Shown: positions 6,590-13,794 of the stretch, piece by piece
Layout: every line of letters starts with the position of its first letter
Position numbering within the stretch: position 1 is the first letter of the stretch
NCBI GenBank assembly: GCA_900752095.1
Contig: CAADUD010000110.1
Coordinates: forward strand, 1 to 16,521
Reading direction: 5' to 3'
Length of the DNA stretch: 16,521 nt
Origin: Clostridia bacterium
GTDB lineage: Bacteria > Bacillota > Clostridia > TANB77 > CAG-508
Notes under the pieces: generated by a model
Told to the model about the DNA's origin: nothing
The model's database searches: none
What the model saw: only the letters and a program-made list of their open reading frames with translations
Made by a program: the position numbers and the translations under genes

Positions 6590-8428
6590 ATGTGTGGAAT
6601 TATAGGTTATGTAGGAAATAAAAAAGCTACACCTGTTTTACTAAATGGGCTTCTTTGCTTAGAATATAGAGGTTATGATTCTGCAGGTATTGCAGTAATT
6701 GAAAATAAAGAACTTGTTGTTATGAAAAATAAAGGTAGAGTAGCTAATTTAAAAGAAATTACTGGAATAGATGATTTAACTTCTTGTATTGGTATTGCTC
6801 ATACTAGATGGGCTACTCATGGAAAACCAGCAAAAGAAAATTCACATCCTCATATGGATAATGCAAATTTATTTGCTGTAGTACATAATGGAATTATTGA
6901 AAATTATCATGAACTAAGAGAATTTTTAAGTAATAAAGGTTACCACTTCTTATCTCAAACGGATACAGAGGTAATTCCTAACTTAATTCATTATTATTAT
7001 ACAAATGGCATTTGTGATGAAAATCCATTTTTAAGAGCTGTAAAATCTGCTGTAGATGACTTAAAAGGTAGCTATGCTATAGAAGTTATTTCTAAGTTAT
7101 TTCCAAATGAAATTATTGTAGTAAGAAAAGATAGTCCTTTGGTAATAGGAAAAGGAGAAGGAGAAAATTTTATTGCATCCGATATTCCTGCTATTCTTTC
7201 TCATACTAGAGATTTTTATTTATTAGAAGATAATGAATATGCAGTAGTTACTGCAAATAGTGTACAATTTTTTGATAATACTTTATTAGAACATAGTAAA
7301 GCTATTAAAAATATTGAATGGGATGCTACTTCTGCAGAAAAAAATGGTTTTGAAGATTATATGTTAAAGGAAATTTACGAACAACCTAACGCTATTCGTG
7401 AAACGATTGGTTCTCATTTACAACTAGGTGAGAAATGTTTTTTTGATGATTTAAATTTCAAGAAGGAGGATTTAGAAAAAATAAAGCAGATTTATATCGT
7501 AGCTTGTGGTACTGCTATGCATGCGGGTCTAATTGGTAAAACTGCTATAGAAAAACTTTGTAAAATTCCTGTACAGGTAGACATTGCTTCTGAGTTTCGC
7601 TATCGTGATCCTATTATTAATGAAAATACTCTTTGTATTTATATTAGCCAATCTGGCGAAACAGCAGATACAATTGCCGCTTTAAAACTTGCTAAATCAA
7701 AAGGAGCTAAAACTTTAGCAGTTTCCAATGTTATAGGAAGCTCTATTACACGTGAAGCAGATTATACTATTTATACTCATGCAGGTCCTGAAATTGCAGT
7801 TGCTTCTACAAAAGCTTATACTTCACAAGTAATACTTATGGTAATTTTAACTATCTATTTTGCAGAAATGCTAAAAAGCAGTGATGAGACTATTTTAGAA
7901 AACTTAAAATCTGAAATTTTAGATTTACCAACTAAATTAGAGACTGTACTAGACCAAACAGAAGAAATTGAAAAATTTGCTAAAAAAGTTTATACAGAAC
8001 ATGATATGTACTTTTTAGGAAGAGGAACAGATTATCATGTAGCAATGGAAGGTTCTTTAAAGTTAAAAGAAATATCTTATATTCATTCCGAAGCATATGC
8101 AGCAGGGGAATTAAAACATGGACCTATTGCCTTAATTGAAAATGGAGTAACAGTTATAAATGTTATTACTAACCCAGGTTTAGTGGAAAAATGTATTAGT
8201 AATCTTCAAGAAGTTGTTACCAGAGGAGCTAAAACTTTAGTAATTACTAATCAAAAAATAAGCAATACCAATATTGATTTTGTTATTAATATTCCAGAAA
8301 CTAATTGCTTAATATCCCCTATTCTTTCTGTAGTTCCTCTTCAATTACTTTCTTATTATATTTCTAAAAATAAAGGCTTAGATGTAGATAAACCAAGGAA
8401 TTTAGCAAAGTCTGTTACTGTAGAATAA
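6590..8428 (+). CDS. glmS: glutamine--fructose-6-phosphate aminotransferase (isomerizing)
   Basis: Makes glucosamine-6-phosphate from fructose-6-phosphate and glutamine, the first committed step toward UDP-GlcNAc for peptidoglycan. The 612-residue length is standard. The N-terminal Cys2 of MCGIIGYVG is the glutaminase nucleophile once Met1 is removed, with HTRWATHG at 71-78 in the same domain. The linker FEDYMLKEI (254-262) leads to two SIS domains, including CGTAMHAG (306-313) and SQSGETADT (353-361), and the C-terminus ends in the invariant KPRNLAKSVTVE. The start is fixed by AAGGAGG and the conserved MCGI. The gene is monocistronic, divergent from uvrC and convergent with bofA. Unlike many Bacillota it has no glmS ribozyme leader, so feedback control must be different if it exists. 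Confidence 0.98.
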   Translation: MCGIIGYVGNKKATPVLLNGLLCLEYRGYDSAGIAVIENKELVVMKNKGRVANLKEITGIDDLTSCIGIAHTRWATHGKPAKENSHPHMDNANLFAVVHNGIIENYHELREFLSNKGYHFLSQTDTEVIPNLIHYYYTNGICDENPFLRAVKSAVDDLKGSYAIEVISKLFPNEIIVVRKDSPLVIGKGEGENFIASDIPAILSHTRDFYLLEDNEYAVVTANSVQFFDNTLLEHSKAIKNIEWDATSAEKNGFEDYMLKEIYEQPNAIRETIGSHLQLGEKCFFDDLNFKKEDLEKIKQIYIVACGTAMHAGLIGKTAIEKLCKIPVQVDIASEFRYRDPIINENTLCIYISQSGETADTIAALKLAKSKGAKTLAVSNVIGSSITREADYTIYTHAGPEIAVASTKAYTSQVILMVILTIYFAEMLKSSDETILENLKSEILDLPTKLETVLDQTEEIEKFAKKVYTEHDMYFLGRGTDYHVAMEGSLKLKEISYIHSEAYAAGELKHGPIALIENGVTVINVITNPGLVEKCISNLQEVVTRGAKTLVITNQKISNTNIDFVINIPETNCLISPILSVVPLQLLSYYISKNKGLDVDKPRNLAKSVTVE

Positions 8429-8431
8429 CTT

Positions 8432-8461
8432 ATTATTTTAAATAAATAGCTTTAAAATAAT
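8432..8461. terminator. possible AT-only bidirectional terminator between glmS and bofA
   Basis: An 11-bp perfect inverted repeat made only of A and T (8432-8442 with 8451-8461, 8-nt loop) lies at the junction of the two convergent genes and overlaps the 3' end of bofA. Without GC pairs the stem is weak. Confidence 0.3.
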
Positions 8462-8698
8462 TAATAAAATAGCTCCTGGTATTCCTAAAACTCCTACTAA
8501 AATAGCTGTTCCTATATTTAGCCCAATATGAAAAGAAAATGTACTACCAACTAAATTAATAATAAAAATAAGTAATCCACCTAAAATAGAATTTACGATT
8601 AATTTAAAAATTGCTTTCACAGGAATAGAAAATATTCTTCCTATGATCCAAAAAACAATAATACATGTTATAATTGTAAATATTACAGAAAAGTCCAA
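8438..8698 (-). CDS. bofA: BofA-family pro-SigK processing inhibitor
   Basis: In Bacillus subtilis BofA sits in the membrane around the forespore and holds the SpoIVFB protease inactive until pro-SigK may be cut. This 86-residue protein has the family length and layout: an N-terminal membrane segment, the short basic stretch IPVKAIFKL, a second membrane segment, and the conserved C-terminal block IGLNIGTAILVGVLGIPG (about 58-75) followed by a hydrophobic end. The start must be TTG at 8698, because stop codons lie just upstream in frame and there is no other Met; GGTGAT precedes it. The upstream neighbour is a YaaL-type gene, the same order as yaaL-bofA in B. subtilis. Regulation looks specialised: a SigE-like promoter and an inverted repeat overlap the start region. 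Its presence argues for a spore former. Confidence 0.88.
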   Translation of the reverse strand: MDFSVIFTIITCIIVFWIIGRIFSIPVKAIFKLIVNSILGGLLIFIINLVGSTFSFHIGLNIGTAILVGVLGIPGAILLIILKLFI

Positions 8699-8746
8699 AT
8701 TCTATCACCATTCCTTTATGATTTCATACTATGATAGAATTTGGAC
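8693..8746 (-). repeat. 15-bp perfect inverted repeat over the bofA translation start
   Basis: The arms at 8693-8707 and 8732-8746 are exact reverse complements with a 24-nt spacer. In RNA reading through from yaaL, the downstream arm contains the bofA TTG codon and the end of its ribosome binding site, so the start would be locked in a hairpin. As DNA it could equally be an operator. Confidence 0.75.
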
Positions 8747-8754
8747 AAATATAA
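8726..8754 (-). promoter_or_regulatory. candidate SigE-type sporulation promoter of bofA
   Basis: On the minus strand TTATATT (8748-8754) and CATAGTAT (8726-8733) are 14 bp apart. The SigE consensus is about KMATATT, 14-15 bp, CATACAMT, so the fit is 6 of 7 and 6 of 8. In B. subtilis bofA belongs to the SigE regulon. The start point would fall near 8719, inside the loop of the inverted repeat. Confidence 0.45.
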
Positions 8755-8755
8755 C

Positions 8756-9031
8756 TTATCCTACTTGATTTTTTCTAAAATATAATTCTTCAATCATATC
8801 TAAAGAAATTCCCCTTTTTTTTGCTTTTTGTACTAAAAAATCTAATTTACTTTTACTTGCTTTCATTTGATAAACATAATAGTCAATAAGTCCTTCTTCT
8901 GCTGTTTCAAAGTTCTTATTAGCTACATCTAATTCTCTTTTTGTTTTCAATACACTTAAAATTAATTCTATTTTCTTTTCCTCTTCTGTTTTATCTATAA
9001 TTAAATTTTCTTTTTGGTAGTTTTCCATCAT
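8756..9031 (-). CDS. yaaL: YaaL-like DUF2508 family protein
   Basis: A small charged, mostly helical soluble protein of 91 residues. It has a Lys/Glu-rich first half and the pattern AEEGLIDYYVYQMKASKSKLDFLVQKAKKRG, which (broken here as AEEGLIDYYVYQMKAS and LDFLVQKAKKRG) fits the DUF2508/YaaL family. The family function is unknown. I chose the first ATG of an ATGATG pair at 9031 because GGGTG lies just upstream; the frame stays open to an ATG at 9073, but that has no ribosome binding site. It lies 57 bp upstream of bofA on the same strand, the order seen in B. subtilis, which strengthens both assignments. Family membership is from recognition of pattern and synteny, not a search. Confidence 0.75.
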   Translation of the reverse strand: MMENYQKENLIIDKTEEEKKIELILSVLKTKRELDVANKNFETAEEGLIDYYVYQMKASKSKLDFLVQKAKKRGISLDMIEELYFRKNQVG

Positions 9032-9150
9032 TGTTTTCACCCTTTCTTGTACTCTCCATTGTTTGAATAACATGTTTTTCTAAATTTGGTAAAATCTTGT
9101 TAATAATATATGCAAAAATTTTATTTTTATACACCAAAATCCTTTTTATA

Positions 9151-9179
9151 TTGAAATTTTAATAAAAAAGTGGTACAAT
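9151..9179 (+). promoter_or_regulatory. candidate SigA promoter of serS-engB
   Basis: TTGAAA (9151-9156) and TACAAT (9174-9179) are 17 bp apart. A second -10-like TATAAT with an upstream TG lies at 9188-9193 and could act as an extended -10. Either gives a leader of roughly 25-40 nt, too short for a T-box. Confidence 0.6.
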
Positions 9180-9224
9180 TTTACTGGTATAATGAAATAT
9201 GGAAAAATAAATAAGGAGGCAAAT

Positions 9225-10511
9225 ATGATAGACATAAAATTATTAAGAGAAAACTCTGAACTTGTAAAGGAAAACATAAAAAAGAAATTTCAAGATTACA
9301 AACTTCCTCTTGTAGATGAAATTTTAGTACTAGATGTAAAAAACCGTGAAGCTAAAGTAAAAGGTGATGATTTAAGAAATAAAAGAAATAACTTGAGTAG
9401 CGAAATTGGAAACTTAATGAAGCAAGGAAAAAAAGAAGAGGCAAATAAAATAAAAGAACAAGTTCAACAAATTAATAAAGAATTAGAAGAAAATAAAAAA
9501 TTAGAAGAAAAATATGCAAACCAAATTCAAGAAAAAATGATGAAAATTCCAAATATAATTTCAGATTCAGTTCCTATTGGAAAAGATGATAGCCAAAATG
9601 TTGAAATTGAAAAATTTGGAGAGCCTGTTGTTCCTACTTATACAATTCCTTACCATGCCGACATTATGGAATCTTTTAATGGTCTTGATTTAGATTCTGC
9701 TAGAAGAGTGGCTGGAAATGGTTTTTATTATTTAATGGGTGATATTGCAAGACTTCATTCTGCTGTTATTTCTTATGCACGAGATTTTATGATTAATAAA
9801 GGGTTTACTTATTGTATTCCACCTTTTATGATTAGAAGTAACGTGGTAACAGGAGTCATGAGTTTTGAAGAAATGGATGCTATGATGTACAAAATCGAAG
9901 GAGAAGATTTATACTTAATTGGTACTAGTGAACATTCTATGATTGGTAAGTTTAAAGATCAAATTTTGGCAAAAGATAGTGTTCCTTACACTATGACTTC
10001 TTATTCTCCATGTTTTAGAAAGGAAAAAGGTGCCCATGGAATTGAAGAACGTGGTGTTTACCGTATTCATCAATTTGAAAAACAAGAAATGATTGTAGTT
10101 TGCGAACCTGAAGATAGCTGGAAATGGTATGATAAATTATGGTCTTATACTGTAGAATTATTCAGAAGCATGGATATTCCTGTTCGCACTTTAGAATGTT
10201 GTAGCGGAGATTTAGCAGATTTAAAGGCAAAAAGTTGTGATGTTGAAGCTTGGAGCCCAAGGCAACAAAAATATTTTGAAGTAGGAAGTTGTTCTAATTT
10301 AACTGATGCCCAAGCAAGAAGACTTAATATTCGTATTAAAGGCGAAAAAGGAAATTATTATGCCCATACCTTAAATAATACAGTAGTTGCTCCTCCTCGT
10401 ATGTTAATTGCTTTATTAGAAAATAATTATCAAGAAGACGGTAGTGTAAAAATTCCTGAAGTTTTAAGACCTTATATGGGTGGTATAGAAAGATTAATTC
10501 CTAAAAAATAA
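9225..10511 (+). CDS. serS: serine--tRNA ligase
   Basis: Charges tRNA-Ser with serine. The start is ATG at 9225 behind AAGGAGG; an ATG 11 codons upstream has no ribosome binding site and overlaps the promoter. The 428-residue protein opens with MIDIKLLREN, then a long Lys/Glu-rich coiled coil (about 40-105) that forms the tRNA-binding arm, then the class II catalytic core. This includes GTSEH (233-237), motif 2 starting SPCFRKEKG at 261 and ending RIHQFEK near 286, and a motif 3-type segment with APPRMLIALLENN near 389-401. Motif 2 and the GTSEH element differ from the more common bacterial form (GTAE, FRSEAG), a variant I associate with Clostridia. engB follows after 32 bp and is probably co-transcribed. 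Confidence 0.96.
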   Translation: MIDIKLLRENSELVKENIKKKFQDYKLPLVDEILVLDVKNREAKVKGDDLRNKRNNLSSEIGNLMKQGKKEEANKIKEQVQQINKELEENKKLEEKYANQIQEKMMKIPNIISDSVPIGKDDSQNVEIEKFGEPVVPTYTIPYHADIMESFNGLDLDSARRVAGNGFYYLMGDIARLHSAVISYARDFMINKGFTYCIPPFMIRSNVVTGVMSFEEMDAMMYKIEGEDLYLIGTSEHSMIGKFKDQILAKDSVPYTMTSYSPCFRKEKGAHGIEERGVYRIHQFEKQEMIVVCEPEDSWKWYDKLWSYTVELFRSMDIPVRTLECCSGDLADLKAKSCDVEAWSPRQQKYFEVGSCSNLTDAQARRLNIRIKGEKGNYYAHTLNNTVVAPPRMLIALLENNYQEDGSVKIPEVLRPYMGGIERLIPKK

Positions 10512-10543
10512 AAAATTAATTTCTAAAAATAAGGAGAAAACTT

Positions 10544-11131
10544 ATGCATATTAAAAATCCACAATTTGAAATTTCAGCAGTAAGTCCTAAACAATATCCA
10601 ACAAATGGACTTCCAGAAATCGTGTTGGTAGGAAAATCAAATGTAGGAAAATCTTCTTTTATTAATACTTTAGTTAATAGAAAAAAATTAGCTAGAACTA
10701 GTAGTGAACCTGGAAAAACAAGGCAAATTAATTTTTATAATATGGATTCATTATTTTATTTAGTTGATTTACCTGGTTATGGTTATAGCAAAATGTCAAA
10801 ACAAGAACAAATAAAAGTTGGCAATTTTATAGAAGAATATTTAAAAACTAGCAAACAAATTAAGTTAATTATTTTTTTAATAGATATTCGTCATGAGCCA
10901 ACAGTAAATGATAAATTAATGTATGACTATATTTTTAAAACAAATCTTCCATGTCTTGTAATTGCTAATAAAGCAGATAAAATAGCCATTACAAAAGTAG
11001 AAGATTATGTACATAATTTACAAACTATTCTGAATCCACTAAAAGATATTGTATTCCTTCCTTTTTCCAGTGAACGAAAGATTTATACACAAACTGTATG
11101 GAATGAAATTGAAAATTTCGTAATTTGTTGA
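10544..11131 (+). CDS. engB: ribosome biogenesis GTPase EngB/YsxC
   Basis: Essential small GTPase of the TRAFAC class needed for late assembly of the 50S subunit. The 195-residue length is normal. G-motifs are intact: G1 GKSNVGKSS (30-38), the switch segment SSEPGKTRQINFY (53-65), G3 DLPGYG (75-80), G4 NKADK (142-146) and G5-like SSERK (175-179). The start ATG follows AAGGAG. It sits 32 bp after serS in the same direction without a terminator, so it likely shares the serS promoter. Its stop codon overlaps the -35 box of the promoter for the next small gene. The symbol ysxC is a synonym. Confidence 0.96.
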   Translation: MHIKNPQFEISAVSPKQYPTNGLPEIVLVGKSNVGKSSFINTLVNRKKLARTSSEPGKTRQINFYNMDSLFYLVDLPGYGYSKMSKQEQIKVGNFIEEYLKTSKQIKLIIFLIDIRHEPTVNDKLMYDYIFKTNLPCLVIANKADKIAITKVEDYVHNLQTILNPLKDIVFLPFSSERKIYTQTVWNEIENFVIC

Positions 11132-11156
11132 CTTTATTATATTTTTATATTATAAT
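11128..11156 (+). promoter_or_regulatory. strong SigA promoter of the orphan small gene at 11229
   Basis: TTGACT (11128-11133) and a perfect TATAAT (11151-11156) are 17 bp apart. The -35 box overlaps the engB stop codon. It predicts a leader of about 65 nt. Confidence 0.8.
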
Positions 11157-11228
11157 AACTGCATGTTCAATAAGAACTCGCAATACCCTATTTGTTCTAT
11201 TTGAGCAAATATATTTTGAGGTGATACT

Positions 11229-11456
11229 ATGCCAAAAAATACAAAGAAAGTAAGTAATTGTACCATTACGGTACGGTTCGCAGATTTAAATTGTGCTGCG
11301 ACTTTCTTGGAAACAAGCAAAAAGAAATTCCCTCAATTTAAGTATGTCCCCCAATGCGAGACAATTATCATTAAGGGACCTCGTTCCTTTTATCAAGATT
11401 TATTCATTTTAACAGCACAAGAAGAGTATCAGAGGCGTAGTATTAGTATCTATTAA
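11229..11456 (+). CDS. orphan small protein, unknown function (75 aa)
   Basis: I do not recognise this protein. It is basic, cytosolic-looking, with no signal peptide or membrane helix. It starts MPKNTKK, has two Cys residues in the first half (NCTITV and LNCAAT) and a third at VPQCETIII, and ends RRSISIY. The GAGGTGAT ribosome binding site sits three bases before the ATG, so the start is firm. It has its own consensus promoter and is followed by a long bidirectional terminator, so it is a single-gene unit. Base composition is clearly richer in G and C than the flanking genes, with codons such as CGG, GCG, CCC and TGC that are rare nearby. This suggests different selection or transfer. A small nucleic-acid-binding protein would be a guess only. 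Confidence 0.75.
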   Translation: MPKNTKKVSNCTITVRFADLNCAATFLETSKKKFPQFKYVPQCETIIIKGPRSFYQDLFILTAQEEYQRRSISIY

Positions 11457-11457
11457 T

Positions 11458-11502
11458 CAAACAAGAAAAACAGGAACTTAAAGTTCCTGTTTTTCTTGTT
11501 TG
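11458..11502. terminator. bidirectional intrinsic terminator, 22-bp perfect palindromic stem
   Basis: Arms 11458-11479 and 11481-11502 are exact reverse complements around a single central base. The inner GC-containing core (ACAGGAACTT with its complement) is followed on each strand by a T5 run, so it ends both the small gene on the plus strand and the DUF951 gene, whose stop is the next base, on the minus strand. Confidence 0.9.
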
Positions 11503-11694
11503 TTATTCTTTTTCTTCTGTTTCTATTTTTTTTGTAATTGCTTTTAATGCTTTTTGCCTTTCTAGTGTAATTATATGTCCACAACCTAAACATTTTAGTT
11601 TAAAGTCTACACCTACACGAGTTAATTCCCATATCTTACTGCCACAAGGGTGTTGCTTTTTTGTTTTTACAATATCTCCTACTTGATATTCCAT
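11503..11694 (-). CDS. DUF951 family protein
   Basis: A 63-residue protein with the DUF951 pattern: an opening YQVGDIVKTKKQHPCGS, then WELTRVGVDFKLKCLGCGH and a basic/acidic tail. The three cysteines in PCGS and CLGC with nearby histidines could bind a metal such as zinc, but that is inference from residue pattern; the family function is not known to me. The ATG at 11694 follows AAAGGAAC. It lies 29 bp downstream of gltX on the same strand and is probably co-transcribed with it. The transcript ends at the palindromic terminator directly after the stop. Confidence 0.88.
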   Translation of the reverse strand: MEYQVGDIVKTKKQHPCGSKIWELTRVGVDFKLKCLGCGHIITLERQKALKAITKKIETEEKE

Positions 11695-11723
11695 ACTAAA
11701 TTGTTCCTTTTTTTAAATTATTT

Positions 11724-13376
11724 TTATTCTGCTAAACTTCTTTTTATCCTTTTTTCTATGCTTTCTTTTCCTAAGACTTGCATAATTTCATATAAATCTG
11801 GAGTATTTTGTTTTCCAGTTAGAGTAACTCTTAATACGGTACTTATATCTCCTACATGTCCCGGCCATTTTTCTGGTTCTTGTTTAAACATTTTTACTTC
11901 TCTAGCATAGCCTAGTTCTTCTGATAAATCTTTTATTTTATCAAACCAAGTTTGTTTATTATCTTCTATTGCAAAATATTTTTCTAAGTATAAAGATAAA
12001 ATTTTTTTAATTTCTTCTTTGTCCTGAATTTTGGCATATTCTAGTTCTTTATTTTCTTTTAAAAATTCGTTATCATACATATAGGAAATAGCCTCTTTTA
12101 CATCAGACCACTTGCTAATATCTTTTCTAGGTTTTTCATTTCCTCTTTCTATGCCAAAAATTTTTAAAGCATATGTTTTATCTTCTAATAATTTTTCAAG
12201 TTCTTTATCATAATTTTTAGCCCAAGTAAGAGCTTCTTCATAAACTTGTTCTGCTGTATATCTAGAGATAACAGTTTTAGCAATATCTAGTATTTTTACA
12301 ATATCAAATAAAGCTCCACTTACACTCATTTTATTTAATTGTAAATCAAATTCATCTAAAGATGCATTTGGATTTGCTTTTCTCCAACTTTCAAAATTGG
12401 AGTTTGCAATATTCATTAAGTATTCTACAACTGCTTCTTTTGGGATTCCTTCTTCTGTATAATAGCTTACAGCTGCTTCTGGGTCTTTGCGTTTACTTAA
12501 TTTTCTTTTTCCACCATTATCTTCTTTCATAATTGGTGAAATATGAGCATATTTTGGTGCCTTCCACTCTAACATTTGGAATAATTGCAAATGAAGAGGA
12601 ATAGAAGAAAGCCATTCATCTCCACGAATAACATGAGTAGTTCCCATTAGATGGTCATCTATTGCATGAGCAAAATGATAAGTTGGTAAGCCGTCAGATT
12701 TAATAATAACGATGTCTTGATCATGTTCTGGGAATTCCACATTTCCTTTTATAATATCATGATGTCTAATTTTCCTATCTTCTCTTCCTGGAGATTTTAA
12801 TCTAATAATATATGGGTTACCATTTTTGATTTTTTGCATAGCTTCTTCTACTGTTAAATTTCTACAAGTCGCCCAAACTCCATAATATCCAGGTCTTATT
12901 TTTGCATTCTCTTGCTTTTGTCTAATTTCTTCTAATGTTTCTGGGCTACAGAAACATGGATATGCTTTTCCCTGTTCTATTAAATGTTTTGCATAAGCTT
13001 GATAGATATCTTTTCTTAAAGATTGTTTATATGGTCCATAGTTTCCAATTTCTTCTGTTTCGCTAATCATTCCTTCGTCTGGCATTAAGCCAAAATCTTT
13101 TAATGATTGAATAATTCCTGTAACACCATTTTCTACTTCTCTTTTTTGGTCAGTATCTTCAATTCTTAAAAAAAATACACCACCAGTTTGTTTTGCTACT
13201 TTTCTTGCAACTACTACTTGATACAAAGAACCTAAATGTACAAAACCTGTAGGACTTGGTGCAAATCTTGTTACAATTGCCCCTTCTAGTAAATTTCTAG
13301 ATGGATATTTTTCTTCATAATAAGAAATTGGTTTTGCATTTGGAAAAATTAAATTGGCTAAATCTTGATAATTCAT
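11724..13376 (-). CDS. gltX: glutamate--tRNA ligase (GlxRS-type class I synthetase)
   Basis: Class I synthetase that attaches glutamate to tRNA-Glu, and in organisms relying on GatCAB also to tRNA-Gln. The start ATG at 13376 is set by GGGAGGAA just upstream. A TTG 20 codons earlier also has a ribosome-site-like AGGAGG but coincides with the promoter -35, so it was not used. The 550-residue protein is longer than the usual 480-500. It shows RFAPSPTGFVHLGS with the HIGH-type motif HLGS (47-50), RIEDTD (71-76), and the KMSKS-type KLSKR (292-296). The C-terminal anticodon-binding region ends near the conserved GHVGDISTVLRVTLTG stretch. The gene has its own promoter and is followed by the DUF951 gene. 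Confidence 0.95.
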   Translation of the reverse strand: MNYQDLANLIFPNAKPISYYEEKYPSRNLLEGAIVTRFAPSPTGFVHLGSLYQVVVARKVAKQTGGVFFLRIEDTDQKREVENGVTGIIQSLKDFGLMPDEGMISETEEIGNYGPYKQSLRKDIYQAYAKHLIEQGKAYPCFCSPETLEEIRQKQENAKIRPGYYGVWATCRNLTVEEAMQKIKNGNPYIIRLKSPGREDRKIRHHDIIKGNVEFPEHDQDIVIIKSDGLPTYHFAHAIDDHLMGTTHVIRGDEWLSSIPLHLQLFQMLEWKAPKYAHISPIMKEDNGGKRKLSKRKDPEAAVSYYTEEGIPKEAVVEYLMNIANSNFESWRKANPNASLDEFDLQLNKMSVSGALFDIVKILDIAKTVISRYTAEQVYEEALTWAKNYDKELEKLLEDKTYALKIFGIERGNEKPRKDISKWSDVKEAISYMYDNEFLKENKELEYAKIQDKEEIKKILSLYLEKYFAIEDNKQTWFDKIKDLSEELGYAREVKMFKQEPEKWPGHVGDISTVLRVTLTGKQNTPDLYEIMQVLGKESIEKRIKRSLAE

Positions 13377-13407
13377 GATATGTTCCTCCCTTTTTGTTAA
13401 CATCATT

Positions 13408-13436
13408 ATATTAACACAATTTTTTTTATTTTTCAA
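13408..13436 (-). promoter_or_regulatory. candidate SigA promoter of gltX
   Basis: On the minus strand TTGAAA (13431-13436) and TAATAT (13408-13413) are 17 bp apart, with an overlapping TATAAT at 13405-13410. The leader is under 40 nt, too short for a T-box. The divergent rnj promoter -35 begins 28 bp away. Confidence 0.6.
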
Positions 13437-13463
13437 CTATCCTTCTCCTCCTAATTCACACAA

Positions 13464-13492
13464 TTGACAAAACTTTAAAAATATAGTATAAT
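13464..13492 (+). promoter_or_regulatory. full-consensus SigA promoter of rnj
   Basis: Both hexamers are perfect, TTGACA (13464-13469) and TATAAT (13487-13492), with a 17-bp spacer. It is the strongest promoter in the window and predicts a start near 13499, about 295 nt before the rnj ATG. Confidence 0.88.
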
Positions 13493-13794
13493 ATTATCCA
13501 GTTGTTACCAATTTGGTAAAGAAGAGATTTTTATTTATTTATATGAAAAGAAAAAAATAAGAGAAGAATATTATAATTATTTTGAGCGGATTTTTAAAAA
13601 AGAAAATACAAATAAAATATGTTTTGTGCGGAATAAAAAACATAATTTTTACGATTAGAAAGAAAAAATAAAACGGAAATGGGAAAAATAATCATAGTTT
13701 GCAAAAATAGTTTATAGTATCATAAACCTATTTTTTTCGTGCAATTTAAATTATAAAAATAAAGAAAAAACGTAAAAAGGAGAGAAAAATTAAT
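13493..13794 (+). promoter_or_regulatory. long structured 5' leader of the ribonuclease J gene
   Basis: This roughly 300-bp stretch has no credible coding region; the longest idea is a five-codon ATG at 13543 without a ribosome binding site. It is A/purine-rich and holds three hairpins. A palindrome at 13505-13519 (TTACC, loop, GGTAA) starts about six bases from the predicted 5' end. A 12-bp stem with one bulge at 13614-13649 carries a GTGCGGAATAA loop. A terminator-like hairpin lies at 13703-13737. The triplet-like CGGA recurs (near 13587, 13629 and 13674). This looks like a regulatory leader, possibly for feedback control of RNase J level. It matches no riboswitch class that I know. Confidence 0.5.
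13703..13737 (+). terminator. terminator-like hairpin (possible attenuator) in the rnj leader
   Basis: AAAAATAG (13703-13710) pairs with CTATTTTT (13728-13735) and TTTAT (13711-13715) with ATAAA (13722-13726), leaving a single bulged C and a 6-nt loop. A T7 run ends at 13737. It lies about 57 bp before the rnj ATG, so it would stop the leader transcript unless antagonised. The stem is AT-rich and therefore only moderately stable. Confidence 0.45.

Noticed and set aside
9032..9073. Upstream ATG at 9073 for the YaaL-like gene
   Set aside because: No ribosome binding site precedes it, whereas GGGTG lies at good distance from the ATG pair at 9026-9031.
9157..9224. T-box leader for serS
   Set aside because: The predicted promoters leave only about 25-40 nt of leader, without specifier loop or terminator; the same holds for gltX.
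13377..13436. Upstream TTG start for gltX, with AGGAGG nearby
   Set aside because: It coincides with the -35 box of the likely promoter, and the conserved N-terminus MNYQDLANLIFP has its own GGGAGG at 13376.
13543..13560. Five-codon leader peptide (MKRKK) in the rnj leader
   Set aside because: No ribosome binding site precedes it and A-rich sequence makes such short frames likely by chance.
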